From Bacteroidales bacterium UBA4347 (GTDB taxonomy: Bacteria > Bacteroidota > Bacteroidia > Bacteroidales > P3): a DNA stretch of 24,240 bases. The stretch covers positions 443 through 24,682 of the forward strand of contig DGTB01000040.1 in the NCBI GenBank assembly GCA_002394185.1, given 5' to 3'. Below, piece after piece: positions 15,854-24,240 of the stretch (within the stretch, counting starts at the first letter, position 1; every line of letters begins with the position of its first letter). Under the pieces are notes generated by a model. That model was not told where the DNA came from. It ran no database searches and worked only from the letters and a program-made list of their open reading frames with translations. The position numbers were made by a program, and so were the translations under genes.

Positions 15854-18076
15854 ATGAAACGAATATTCATCTTATTTGGAGCCCTCGCCCTCGCACTTGG
15901 GTCGCAGGCCCAGATGAACCAGCACAGCAACTATATCGGCTTCAATGTTGGAGGCGGTATGAACACGCTGATGTATAATCCTGCCGACGGCACATGGAAT
16001 CCCAAACTTGGTTTTCTGGGCGAATTGAAGTACATGCACTTCTTCGGCAAACACTTCGGTATGGGCATTGGTGTGCAGTTCGATTATTCCCGTGCCGGTG
16101 CCACTTATGATTGGGTTGAAAATGCCAACAACGCACTTTCTCTGGTCCACCCGGCCAACAATCTTACCTATTTCCCTCATGCTGGATTCAACAATTGGGA
16201 AGAAACCCAGACTGTGATGTCTGTCAATGTTCCCATCGAGCTTTACTGGCGTGCACCTATGGGTGAACGTTGGTTCTTCCTGTTGGGTCTCGGAGCCCAG
16301 CTCGATTTCCCCATGAAGAGCAGCTTCAAGGCTGATGACGGCTCCTACAGCGTCACTGGTTACTTCCCTGCAACCAATGTAGAGTACAGCAATTTGCCTG
16401 CCTATGGTTTTGATACTTATAGCGCTGACGAAAGCGGTGATGTTGAAAACCTCAAGAAGATGGGGGTAAGCCTCATCGCTGATCTTGGTTTCAATTATGC
16501 GCTCAGTAACCATTGGGGTCTCTATTTTGGCATCTATGGCGCCTATGGACTTACCAATCTTATCGATGAGGCTTCGACCTCGCCTTTGCTCAATGCTCCC
16601 GACATCACCACAACTCCCACCACGGGTGTCGCTGTGAGCGACTATAATGGTGTCTTCAATTCCAGTCAGATTGACGAACTCCATCGTCTCAGTGTCGGTG
16701 CCAAAATCGGTATCAACGTTGGTTGGAACTGCCATTCCACAAAGGGTGACGACAACGCCGGTGCCCTGGTTCCCTACGACAACGCTGGCAATGATAACGC
16801 TGGTAACAACAATGTAGGAAGCAACAACACCTATAACAACCCCGACGATGAGGCCGCTGCCGCTGCCCAGGCTGCCGAAGAGGCTGCCGCTCGTGAGGCC
16901 CGCTGCAATGCCCGTCGCATGAACAATCCTGACATGGCCTCTGCCCTGGCCAATATCGATGCCGACCTCGCCGAGGCCGAGCAGGCTGCCAACGAGTCTG
17001 GCTCTGCCGCCGCCAAGGAGGCTGTTGCCGATGCCAAAGCCGCCGCTGCCGATGCCAAGGAGGCTCACAAGAAAGGTCAGTACTGCAAGGCTTACGACCT
17101 CTTCAACGAGGCCTATGGCGACATCGCCGACAGCTATGCCGCCGATGCCCGCGATTACGCCGGCAAGAAGAATCTTCCCGTCGCCTCTCAGGCTGCTGAC
17201 GATGCCGCACTCTATGCCGACGCCTCCCACAAGGATGGTCTCGACTGTGCCATGGCTGCCAGCCGCAATGCCAAGATCAATTCCGAGATTGCCCGCGATG
17301 CTGACAAGGCTGACCGTGGCAACGCCGCCTACAACGATCCTAACTTCGCCAACAACCTTGCCAACGAGGCTATCGCCATGGCCAATGAGACGGGTAGCAA
17401 GCCTGCTCTGACCGATGGTAAGGATGCTGCCGGCAAGGCCTATCGCGGCAATCTGCCCGAGAGCTATGCTGCTGCCGCCAAGTCCTTCGCCGAGTCTGGT
17501 GAAGCCTGCGCCGCAAAGAACAACAGTGCTGACGCCAAGGCCGCTGTCGACGAGGCCAAGAAGTATGCCGCCGAGTCTGCCAACGCTGCCCGCATGGGTA
17601 ACGTCGCTGCTGCCTACAACAATGCCGTCAAGGCTCGTGCCGCCGCCCAGCGTGCTTGTGGTGCCACCGCCCAGCCTGCCGACAACAGCAGCAACAATGG
17701 CAAGCCTGCCGACCGCGCACAGCTGCAGAAACTTCTTGACCAGATCAACGCTACCGTCCACTTTGACTTCGGCAAGACCGAGCCCAAGTTCGACGACAAG
17801 ACCGACCTGGCCCTCTCGGCTCTCTGCAAGGCTATGGCTGCCGACAAGAACCTCAAGGTCCTCGTCACTGGTCATACCGATAATGTCGGATCTTCCCAGG
17901 GCAACATGACCTATGGTAAGAAACGTGCCGAAGCCCTCAAGGCCCTCTTGGTGAAGCGTGGCGCTCCTGCTGCCAGCATCTCCACTGCCTCGAAAGGTGA
18001 AAACGAGCCCGTCGTCGAGAACGACACCGAGGAGCATCGCTACGAGAACCGTCGTGCTGTCATCACGCTGAAATAA
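15854..18076 (+). CDS. OmpA-family outer-membrane protein with Ala-rich helical insert
   Basis: A 740-residue envelope protein with a signal peptide (about 1-20, ending GSQAQ). Residues 21-298 form a porin-type beta-barrel with alternating aromatic strands (YIGFNVGGGMN, FGMGIGVQFDYS, WGLYFGIYGAYGL). An Asn/Gly-rich linker (about 300-330, with DNAGNDNAGNNN) leads into an alanine-rich, apparently all-helical region (about 332-615) with diverged internal units and five regularly placed cysteines. The C-terminus (about 625-740) is an OmpA peptidoglycan-binding domain with VHFDFGKTEPKF, VTGHTDNVGSS, KKRAEALKALL and ENRRAVI. The Asp of GHTDN and the Arg of KKRAEA fit the diaminopimelate-binding pair. 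It probably ties the outer membrane to peptidoglycan. It starts 30 nt after the adhesin gene without a separate promoter match and ends at a strong terminator. Confidence 0.93.
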   Translation: MKRIFILFGALALALGSQAQMNQHSNYIGFNVGGGMNTLMYNPADGTWNPKLGFLGELKYMHFFGKHFGMGIGVQFDYSRAGATYDWVENANNALSLVHPANNLTYFPHAGFNNWEETQTVMSVNVPIELYWRAPMGERWFFLLGLGAQLDFPMKSSFKADDGSYSVTGYFPATNVEYSNLPAYGFDTYSADESGDVENLKKMGVSLIADLGFNYALSNHWGLYFGIYGAYGLTNLIDEASTSPLLNAPDITTTPTTGVAVSDYNGVFNSSQIDELHRLSVGAKIGINVGWNCHSTKGDDNAGALVPYDNAGNDNAGNNNVGSNNTYNNPDDEAAAAAQAAEEAAAREARCNARRMNNPDMASALANIDADLAEAEQAANESGSAAAKEAVADAKAAAADAKEAHKKGQYCKAYDLFNEAYGDIADSYAADARDYAGKKNLPVASQAADDAALYADASHKDGLDCAMAASRNAKINSEIARDADKADRGNAAYNDPNFANNLANEAIAMANETGSKPALTDGKDAAGKAYRGNLPESYAAAAKSFAESGEACAAKNNSADAKAAVDEAKKYAAESANAARMGNVAAAYNNAVKARAAAQRACGATAQPADNSSNNGKPADRAQLQKLLDQINATVHFDFGKTEPKFDDKTDLALSALCKAMAADKNLKVLVTGHTDNVGSSQGNMTYGKKRAEALKALLVKRGAPAASISTASKGENEPVVENDTEEHRYENRRAVITLK

Positions 18077-18096
18077 ATGTGGTGAAGCACGATAAG

Positions 18097-18129
18097 AAAA
18101 AGCCCCGCTGCCAAGCAGCGGGGCTTTTT
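18097..18129. terminator. Bidirectional intrinsic terminator between OmpA-family gene and uvrB
   Basis: A perfect 15-bp stem (18097-18111 with 18115-18129) with loop CAA has a GC-rich core and A-tract and T-tract flanks. It therefore works as an intrinsic terminator in both directions. It begins 20 nt after the OmpA-family stop and lies 6 nt beyond the uvrB stop. Confidence 0.95.
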
Positions 18130-18135
18130 TTTGTT

Positions 18136-20220
18136 TTATCGGGCTGTGTCCAGCAGCCCTTGCAATTCTTTTATTTCGTCTCGGAACTTTGCAGCTGTCA
18201 TGAAGTCCAGTTCTTTGGCGGCCGTTTGCATCTTGCGTTGGCGGTCGCGGATTTCCTTGCGCAGTTGTTCTTTGGTCATTTTCATGTATGGTGACGGCTC
18301 GGCCTCTTTCTTGCTCTTGCCGTATTCAAATTCATCCTCGGCGGCCATCGGCATTGGTTGCATGGCTTTCTGGGCCTGCTGGGGGTCTATGCGGCCGGCC
18401 TCTTCGGCAGCACGCTCAATGACGCTGGTTGTGCCCAAGATGGCATCGGTGCTCTTCACAATCTGTCGTGGCACTATGCCATGCTCAATATTGTATTTTA
18501 TCTGCTTCTCGCGGTGACGGTTGGTCAGGTCGATGGCGCGCTGCATGGAGCCTGTGATGCTGTCGCCATAAAGGATGGCTTTGCTATGCACATTTCGTGC
18601 GGCACGGCCGATGGTCTGTATCAATGCGCGGTCGCTGCGCAGGAATCCCTCCTTGTCGGCATCCAGAATAGCCACCAGGCTCACCTCGGGCAAATCCAGG
18701 CCTTCGCGCAGCAGGTTCACTCCCACCAGCACGTCGAACACCCCCATGCGGAGGTCTCTCATGATCTCTACGCGTTCCAGTGTGTCCACATCGCTGTGAA
18801 TGTATTTGCTCTTGATGCCGAGGTTGATTAGATAGCTTGTCAGTTCCTCTGCCATGCGTTTGGTCAACGTGGTCACCAGCACTCGCTCGCCCTTGTCCAC
18901 AGTGTTCTCTATCTCGTCCAGCAGGTCGTCCACCTGGCTCACCGCCGGCCGCACCTCCACCACCGGGTCCAACAGCCCCGTGGGCCGAATTACCTGTTCC
19001 ACCACCACGCCCTCGGCTTCGCCCAGCTCGTATTCGGCCGGCGTAGCGCTGATGTAAATGGTCTGCCCCGTGAGGGCGTAGAATTCGTCGTAGGTCAACG
19101 GGCGGTTGTCCAATGCCGACGGCAGGCGGAACCCATATTCCACCAGCGAGGTCTTTCTGGAGCGGTCGCCGCCATACATGGCGCCTATCTGCGGCACTGT
19201 CACGTGGCTCTCGTCCACCACCAGCAGGAAGTCGTCGGGGAAATAGTCGATCAGGCAGAATGGGCGGCTGCCGGGGGCGCGGCCGTCGAAGTAGCGGCTG
19301 TAGTTTTCGATGCCCGAACAATAGCCCAACTCTTGAATCATCTCCAAGTCGTAGTTTACGCGTTCCTCGAGGCGCTTGGCCTCCAGGTGTTTGTCTATAC
19401 TCTCCAGGTAGTCCCTGCGCTCAAACATGTCGTGCTGTATCTGCAGCAGGGCCTCGGCCATGTGGTCTTTCGATGTGAGGAAGTTGCTTGCGGGATAGAT
19501 GACAATCTCTTCGAATCGTTCCAGCCGCTGTCCGCTGATGGGGTCGAAACTCTCCAGGCTCTCCACCTCGTCGTCCCAAAACGATATGCGGTAGCAGAAG
19601 TCGGCAAACGACGGGTACACGTCCACCGTGTCGCCTTTCACGCGGAAACGACCGTTGACAAACTCAATCTCGTTCCTCACATATTGTCCGTCGAGCAGCC
19701 GCATCAGCAGGTCGTCCCTCTTCAGGCGGTCGCCCACGCGTATCTCGATGGTGCCTCTCTTGAACTCCTCGGGGTTGCCTATGCCGTAGATGCAGCTCAC
19801 CGACGACACGACAATCACATCCCTCCGCCCGCTCAGCAGCGCCGAGCTGGCGCGCAGGCGCAGCTTGTCCAACTCGTCGTTGATGGCCAGGTCTTTCTCT
19901 ATATAGGTATTCGTGGCGGCAATGTAGGCCTCCGGCTGGTAGTAGTCGTAGTAGCTCACGAAGTATTCCACTGCGTTGTCCGGGAAGAACTGGCGAAACT
20001 CGCCGTACAGCTGTGCCGCCAGGGTCTTGTTGTGGCTCAGCACCAGGGTGGGACGCTGAAGCTCCTGTATGACGTTGGCCACCGTAAAGGTCTTGCCGGA
20101 ACCCGTGACGCCCTGCAGCACCTGTGCCCGCTGGCCGCTGCGCACGCCCTCCACCAGCTGCCGTATGGCCTCCGGCTGGTCGCCCATGGGTGCAAAGTCC
20201 GATTTCAGTTTGAATTCCAT
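18136..20220 (-). CDS. uvrB: Excinuclease ABC subunit B
   Basis: UvrB is the damage-verifying helicase-like subunit of nucleotide excision repair. It is delivered by UvrA and recruits UvrC. The protein has 694 residues, full length for the family. The Walker A motif GVTGSGKT is at 37-44. The aromatic beta-hairpin YYDYYQPEAY, which inserts between DNA strands, is at 90-99. The DEAD-type motif VVDESH is near 334-339. The helicase C-terminal half includes GVNLLREGLDLPEVSLVAI and QTIGRAARN. The UVR domain that contacts UvrC occupies about 648-694. The ATG at 20220 yields MEFKLKSDFAPMGDQPEAI, the canonical start. It lies 14 nt behind the upstream membrane-enzyme gene on the same strand, so it is probably the last gene of a three-gene operon and ends at the shared terminator. 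Confidence 0.98.
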   Translation of the reverse strand: MEFKLKSDFAPMGDQPEAIRQLVEGVRSGQRAQVLQGVTGSGKTFTVANVIQELQRPTLVLSHNKTLAAQLYGEFRQFFPDNAVEYFVSYYDYYQPEAYIAATNTYIEKDLAINDELDKLRLRASSALLSGRRDVIVVSSVSCIYGIGNPEEFKRGTIEIRVGDRLKRDDLLMRLLDGQYVRNEIEFVNGRFRVKGDTVDVYPSFADFCYRISFWDDEVESLESFDPISGQRLERFEEIVIYPASNFLTSKDHMAEALLQIQHDMFERRDYLESIDKHLEAKRLEERVNYDLEMIQELGYCSGIENYSRYFDGRAPGSRPFCLIDYFPDDFLLVVDESHVTVPQIGAMYGGDRSRKTSLVEYGFRLPSALDNRPLTYDEFYALTGQTIYISATPAEYELGEAEGVVVEQVIRPTGLLDPVVEVRPAVSQVDDLLDEIENTVDKGERVLVTTLTKRMAEELTSYLINLGIKSKYIHSDVDTLERVEIMRDLRMGVFDVLVGVNLLREGLDLPEVSLVAILDADKEGFLRSDRALIQTIGRAARNVHSKAILYGDSITGSMQRAIDLTNRHREKQIKYNIEHGIVPRQIVKSTDAILGTTSVIERAAEEAGRIDPQQAQKAMQPMPMAAEDEFEYGKSKKEAEPSPYMKMTKEQLRKEIRDRQRKMQTAAKELDFMTAAKFRDEIKELQGLLDTAR

Positions 20221-20234
20221 ATAGTTGTTCGCTT

Positions 20235-22175
20235 TTATTTGTCGCAGGCGGTAACGCCGTCCGTCAGCATCTGATAACTGCTCTGCACCATGCCGAGGGC
20301 GTAACGCTCGAGGGTGGCCTTGCGCTCGGGATATTGTGCGCTGATGTCTTCTGTCTCTTCCTCCTTGTATCGGTACAGGCTTGTTGTCTTGCTGTCGTCA
20401 CGATACAGGTACATCAGTTCGCCGTCCACGGCGGCTATCATGTTGCCCGAACCGAAGAAGGCTATGTCCCGTCGGTGGTGCAAGATGTCGATGCCGGCCA
20501 TCTTGTTGCCGTATCCTATGCCCAGCATGCCCAGCACCGTGGGCGCTATGTCGATTTGCAACGCCAGTCGGGAAATGAAACGTGGCTCGATGCGGCCGGG
20601 GGCATAGAGAATAAGGGGAATACGGTTGCGCGACAGCGGAATGTCGTAGACCGGGTGCTTGTCCGGTGCCCCATGGTCGGCCACGAAGACAAAGAGTGTT
20701 TTGGCGAACCACGGCTTCTTCGATGCCTCGGCCATGAATTGTCCAATCGACCAGTCTGCGTATTCCACCACTTGCTGCGTGAGCTCTTCTGTGCGGGGAA
20801 CGAATGCCGTCCCTTCGGGCACCACGTATGGCGGGTGGTCGCTGATGGTGAGTATGGTGGTGAAACTCGGCCCTTTGGCTGTGGCACGGTCGATATATTC
20901 AATGGCATGCCGGAAAAGCACATGATCCGGAATCCCGTAGCTGTTAACGTATTCCTCTGCCGGATAACTGTCCTGCTCGAAGACGGTGTCGTATCCATTC
21001 TCAAAAAGGAAACTTTCCATGCCGTCGAAATAACCCTTGTGGGGCATCAGGAAGGCTGTGCTGTACCCCGCCGACTGCAGATTGTGCGGCAGGCCGCACA
21101 TGTGACGCACTGTCGCGCTGTGCATCGTGTGCCGCTTGAAGATGGCCGGGTGGCCATAGAGGGTGGAATAGACACCATTGTAGGTCTGTGTGCCGGCCGA
21201 ATAAAGCTCTGTAAAGGTATAGCCCAGGCGCATCAGGCTGTCCAGATTCGGGGTCAGCGACGCTTCGGGGTGGCTCCCTAAGGACGTCTTCTCTTTCGCC
21301 ATCGACTCCATGATGACCAGCACCACATGCGTCCCGTCTTCCAGCCTGACGGCACTGCTGTCGACGGCTGGCAACGATTCCCTCGCGTCGAATACCTCTT
21401 TTGCACTCTGGGCATCCGCCAGCTCGATGGGGTGGCTCCGCTCTTTGGAGATGGATTTGGCGCTCTTCATGAATGTGAACACGGGGTTCAGCCCTATCTG
21501 GTTGAGGAAGGGATTGCTGCAAAAGGTCGCGTTTTCGGCCCTGAGGGGAGGCAGCTTTGTCAGGTGTCCGCGCATGCCCGTGAACCATCCAAACAGCAGC
21601 AGCGCCCCAATGACAATGCTCCAGGCGTAGGGCTCTTCCTGGCCCAGATGGGCCTTCAGGACTCGCCGGTAGATCAATCTCCCTGTCAGCCACCATCCCA
21701 CGGCCACCACCACGAAAACAAAGAAATAGAGCAAATACTGCGGCTCGCTGAAAATCATGTTGATTACCACCGGCAGGGATTCTCCCATGGTCAGCACCGA
21801 GGCGTCCAGGCGCTGGAAGAAGTAGCAGAAGTAGGGTATATCCGCCGCGCAGGCGAAGAAGGCCACCGTGTAGAGCACCATCGCCGTATAGTGGATAATG
21901 GCGTAATACCACCTCCTTTTTATGCGCCCCATCTCGCCCACAATCATCATCACCAGCGGCAGCGCCAGGATGTAGCAACTCACCGCCGTATCGAAACGGA
22001 ATCCGTTCCAAAGGGCATGAAAATAGAGCCCGCCGAAGTCGTCGGGCCCTTCCGTGCCGGCGCAATAGACCATCGTCTCCACCAGGCGGAACAGCGTGAA
22101 GAACACCATTCCTGCCAGGTAGACAAGTATGATATAGTTGAACCGTGCATTCCGTTTTATATTGAGTTTTGTCAT
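20235..22175 (-). CDS. LTA-synthase-family membrane phosphotransferase/sulfatase, copy 2
   Basis: A 646-residue inner-membrane enzyme of the alkaline-phosphatase/sulfatase superfamily, LtaS-like branch. About five transmembrane helices fill the first 210 residues, and the catalytic domain should face the periplasm. Visible active-site elements are E290 in VIMESM, the probable nucleophile T331 in GTQTYNG, H447 in TISDHPPY and D500-H501 in FVADHG. In this family a Thr nucleophile, rather than the formylglycine Cys/Ser of true sulfatases, points to transfer of a phosphoglycerol or phosphoethanolamine head group. The acceptor in a Gram-negative cell is unknown and could be a lipid, glycan or periplasmic glucan. 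AAAGAGG lies just before the ATG, an unusual Shine-Dalgarno-like match for this phylum. It follows its paralogue by 12 nt and precedes uvrB by 14 nt. Confidence 0.88.
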   Translation of the reverse strand: MTKLNIKRNARFNYIILVYLAGMVFFTLFRLVETMVYCAGTEGPDDFGGLYFHALWNGFRFDTAVSCYILALPLVMMIVGEMGRIKRRWYYAIIHYTAMVLYTVAFFACAADIPYFCYFFQRLDASVLTMGESLPVVINMIFSEPQYLLYFFVFVVVAVGWWLTGRLIYRRVLKAHLGQEEPYAWSIVIGALLLFGWFTGMRGHLTKLPPLRAENATFCSNPFLNQIGLNPVFTFMKSAKSISKERSHPIELADAQSAKEVFDARESLPAVDSSAVRLEDGTHVVLVIMESMAKEKTSLGSHPEASLTPNLDSLMRLGYTFTELYSAGTQTYNGVYSTLYGHPAIFKRHTMHSATVRHMCGLPHNLQSAGYSTAFLMPHKGYFDGMESFLFENGYDTVFEQDSYPAEEYVNSYGIPDHVLFRHAIEYIDRATAKGPSFTTILTISDHPPYVVPEGTAFVPRTEELTQQVVEYADWSIGQFMAEASKKPWFAKTLFVFVADHGAPDKHPVYDIPLSRNRIPLILYAPGRIEPRFISRLALQIDIAPTVLGMLGIGYGNKMAGIDILHHRRDIAFFGSGNMIAAVDGELMYLYRDDSKTTSLYRYKEEETEDISAQYPERKATLERYALGMVQSSYQMLTDGVTACDK

Positions 22176-22187
22176 ATCCTCTTTGTA

Positions 22188-24107
22188 TTATTTTTCGTTT
22201 TTTATTTTCAACATCTCTTGGCTTGCCTGTATCATTCCGAAAGCGTAGCGGCGCATGTCTTCCACGCGCGTCTCTTCGTGCCCGGCAAGGTCGTCGGTGG
22301 CTCCTTCGCGATAGCGGTAAAGGCTGCCGTTCTGTTGCTTCACGCGGTATAGGTAGAACCACTCCCCGTCGACCACCCCAATCTTGTCGTCGGCCGAAAA
22401 GTATGCGTATGGGCGCGACTGCCGCATGAGGTCGATGCCTAACGTCCGGTCTCCTCCCTCGAGGCCCAGCAGGCCAAGAATGGTGGCTGCTGCGTCCAGC
22501 TGCAGCACCGGCCGGTCGTCCCGGGCGGCGGCTATGCGTCCCGGCGCATGGAAAATCAGGGGCACATGGTTGTAAGCCAGCGACATGTCATACACCTTGT
22601 CTATGGCCGCTCCATGGTCGGCCACGAAGACAAACAGCGTCTTTTCGAACCACGTCCGTTGGGCAGCCATGCGCATGAACCGTCCGATGGACCAGTCGGC
22701 GTACTCTACCACCTGTCTCTCCATCTCTTTGTTCCGTGGACGGAAGTCCGTGCCTTGCGGAACAACATAGGGGCCGTGGTCGCTGATGGTCATCAGTGTG
22801 ACCATGAAAGGCCCTTTGGCGGCCATGCTGTCGCAGTGCTCCAGCACATGGTCGAACAGCACGTGGTCCGGCGGCCCCCAAGTGTTGACGTATTCCGACG
22901 GGGGATAGTCCTTCTTGTCCACCACCTGCTCTATGCCGTTGTAGCTCAGAAAACCCTGCAGATTGTCGAAGTCGGCGCTGTGGGCCACAAAGAAGGCCGT
23001 GTGGTATCCGGCGGAGCCCAGCGCCTGTGGCAGACCGTAGACTCGCGGCAGCGGTGTGCGGCGCATGGAGTGGCGGGCCAGGATGGCCGGTTGGCCGTAC
23101 AGGGTGGAGTATATACCGTTGTAGGTGTGTATGCCTGCCGACCACGCTTGCGTGAAGGTATGCGAGGCAGCCATCAGGCTGTCCAGGCAGGGCGTGAGGC
23201 TCGCGCCATGGCCCAAGGCAGTCTTCTCTGCACTCATCGACTCCATGATGACCACCACCACATTGGTCCCTCGCTCCAGCTGCAACCCAAGGGTGGCCAA
23301 GGCGCTGTCGACAGGTAGCGCCCGCTGTTCGGCAATCACGCTGTCGGCCGTGGCCCTGTCGGTGAGTGCTATCTCTCTATTCTCCTCCTTTGCGTTCTCT
23401 TCCAGGCTCTTGATGAAGGTGAAAACAGGGTTGAGCCCTATCTGGTTGATAAAGGGATTGTTGCTGAAAAAAGCCGTCGACACACGCACCGGTCGGCCTC
23501 CTGTCAGCGTGCCGCGCTGGCCAACAAACCACAGCGCCAGCAGCACCACCGTCAGCCCCGCGGCCCAGCCCCAGGATATGCGCTCGTTCACATATGGCGT
23601 CAGTACACGCCTGTAAATCATCCGCCCTGACAGCCACCATCCCGTTGCTACTGCCACAAAAACTATCAGGTAGAGCCAATAGCGTGGCTCGCTGAATATC
23701 ATTCCCATTGATGTGCCGAAGTTGTCCATCCAACTCAGAGCCACAGCATCCAGACGATTGAAAAAATAGCAGAAATACGGTATGTCTGCCGCGCAGGCGA
23801 AAAAGGCCACCGTATAAAGCACCATGGTGACGTAATGGACCATGGCGTAGAACCAGGCTTTGCCTATGCGCGCCATCTGCCCCGCAATCAGCAGCACCAT
23901 CGGTACCGCCAACAGATAGCAACTCACCACCGTGTCGAACCGGAATCCCATCAACAAGGCTTGTGGATACTGTCCGCCGAAATCGACAGGGGTCTCCTCC
24001 ATCGAGCAGTACACCGCCGTTTCCGCCAATCGAAACAGCGTGAAAAAGACAATGCCTGACAAATATATGCAGACCAAATAGTTGTAGCGCGCGTTCTTTT
24101 TTAACAT
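22188..24107 (-). CDS. LTA-synthase-family membrane phosphotransferase/sulfatase, copy 1
   Basis: A 639-residue paralogue of the downstream gene with the same plan: about five N-terminal transmembrane helices followed by an LtaS-like periplasmic domain. Shared stretches include FFACAADIPYFCYFF, NPF-NQIGLNPVFTF, VVEYADWSIG and FVFVADHGA. Equivalent active-site residues are E289 (VIMESM), T328 (GIHTYNG) and D497-H498 (ADHG), all intact, so both copies look active. I chose the ATG at 24107 because MLKKNARYNYLVCIYLSG aligns with the start of the paralogue and because a consensus promoter ends only a few bases upstream. An in-frame ATG at 24125 would begin before the promoter's -7 element, and an extension to 24176 would run through the whole promoter. 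It is the first gene of the predicted operon with its paralogue and uvrB. The substrate is unknown. Confidence 0.88.
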   Translation of the reverse strand: MLKKNARYNYLVCIYLSGIVFFTLFRLAETAVYCSMEETPVDFGGQYPQALLMGFRFDTVVSCYLLAVPMVLLIAGQMARIGKAWFYAMVHYVTMVLYTVAFFACAADIPYFCYFFNRLDAVALSWMDNFGTSMGMIFSEPRYWLYLIVFVAVATGWWLSGRMIYRRVLTPYVNERISWGWAAGLTVVLLALWFVGQRGTLTGGRPVRVSTAFFSNNPFINQIGLNPVFTFIKSLEENAKEENREIALTDRATADSVIAEQRALPVDSALATLGLQLERGTNVVVVIMESMSAEKTALGHGASLTPCLDSLMAASHTFTQAWSAGIHTYNGIYSTLYGQPAILARHSMRRTPLPRVYGLPQALGSAGYHTAFFVAHSADFDNLQGFLSYNGIEQVVDKKDYPPSEYVNTWGPPDHVLFDHVLEHCDSMAAKGPFMVTLMTISDHGPYVVPQGTDFRPRNKEMERQVVEYADWSIGRFMRMAAQRTWFEKTLFVFVADHGAAIDKVYDMSLAYNHVPLIFHAPGRIAAARDDRPVLQLDAAATILGLLGLEGGDRTLGIDLMRQSRPYAYFSADDKIGVVDGEWFYLYRVKQQNGSLYRYREGATDDLAGHEETRVEDMRRYAFGMIQASQEMLKIKNEK

Positions 24108-24112
24108 GGTTG

Positions 24113-24144
24113 CAAATTTACACATTTTTCCGCAAACCGACAAA
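24113..24144 (-). promoter_or_regulatory. Bacteroidota consensus promoter of the LTA-synthase-like/uvrB operon
   Basis: On the minus strand TTTG (24144-24141) is followed by a 20-nt spacer and TAAATTTG (24120-24113), an exact match to TTTG-N19-21-TAnnTTTG. The predicted transcription start falls at or within a few bases of the ATG at 24107, which implies a leaderless or nearly leaderless mRNA. Confidence 0.75.
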
Positions 24145-24240
24145 AAAAAACTCTCCTCCTCCCAGCCACGCCCCAACGTTGCGCCCCACCCCCACCCGAA
24201 CGCTACCCGAGACGCCCCAGATACGGCCGTTCTTATATTG
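24145..24240. other. Noncoding window end upstream of the operon
   Basis: An A-tract (24142-24150) is followed by C-rich sequence with several CCCC(A)CCC-like runs around 24183-24197. I see no convincing gene or terminator in this short stretch. Confidence 0.4.

Noticed and set aside
15872..18037. A 721-codon minus-strand open frame inside the OmpA-family gene
   Set aside because: It is antisense to GCC-rich alanine codons, which read as GGC glycine on the other strand, and has no independent support.
24108..24176. N-terminal extension of the first LTA-synthase-like gene to 24176
   Set aside because: It would cross a consensus promoter, and the paralogue starts at the position equivalent to 24107.

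Overview
The window reads as chromosomal DNA of a Bacteroidota bacterium, most likely Bacteroidales. Three things support this. Two large secreted proteins end in type A sorting domains of the type IX secretion system (T9SS). Two promoters match the Bacteroidota consensus TTTG-N19/20-TAnnTTTG. Start codons sit behind A-rich leaders, mostly without Shine-Dalgarno sequences. The coding DNA looks fairly GC-rich and the intergenic DNA AT-rich. I see no tRNA, rRNA, insertion sequence, phage gene or CRISPR array.

Layout. (1) Positions 2-4047, minus strand: an M3-family oligopeptidase (dcp) followed after 38 nt by ribonuclease R (rnr), whose 3' end lies outside the window. (2) Positions 4079-10945, plus strand: a consensus promoter, a cobalamin riboswitch and a 2158-residue T9SS cargo protein. 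That protein carries three jelly-roll (choice-of-anchor J / cleaved-adhesin-like) modules, five copies of a 'YWVGTG ... LAWGYRFDG' module, one 'FAVFENGF' module and a sorting domain. A strong intrinsic terminator ends the unit. (3) Positions 10946-11282: an intergenic stretch with a 17-bp perfect inverted repeat enclosing a G-tract-rich loop. (4) Positions 11283-18076, plus strand: a coiled-coil lipoprotein, a 1178-residue multidomain adhesin with a T9SS sorting domain, and an OmpA-family protein with a long alanine-rich helical insert. A 20-bp hairpin lies between the first two. (5) Positions 18097-18129: a bidirectional terminator between convergent units. (6) Positions 18136-24107, minus strand: two tandem paralogous membrane enzymes of the LTA-synthase/sulfatase fold followed by uvrB, tightly spaced behind a consensus promoter that predicts an almost leaderless first gene.

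How the genes fit together. Most of the window serves the cell envelope: surface adhesins, outer-membrane anchoring and head-group transfer on the outer face of the inner membrane. Housekeeping genes flank it (peptide turnover, RNA decay, nucleotide excision repair). The most unusual feature is the B12 riboswitch placed directly before a giant stand-alone T9SS cargo protein, rather than before the usual TonB receptor/BtuG set or a biosynthetic gene. I infer a surface or released protein made when B12 is scarce, possibly for capture of cobalamin or a related compound. The sequence does not prove binding.
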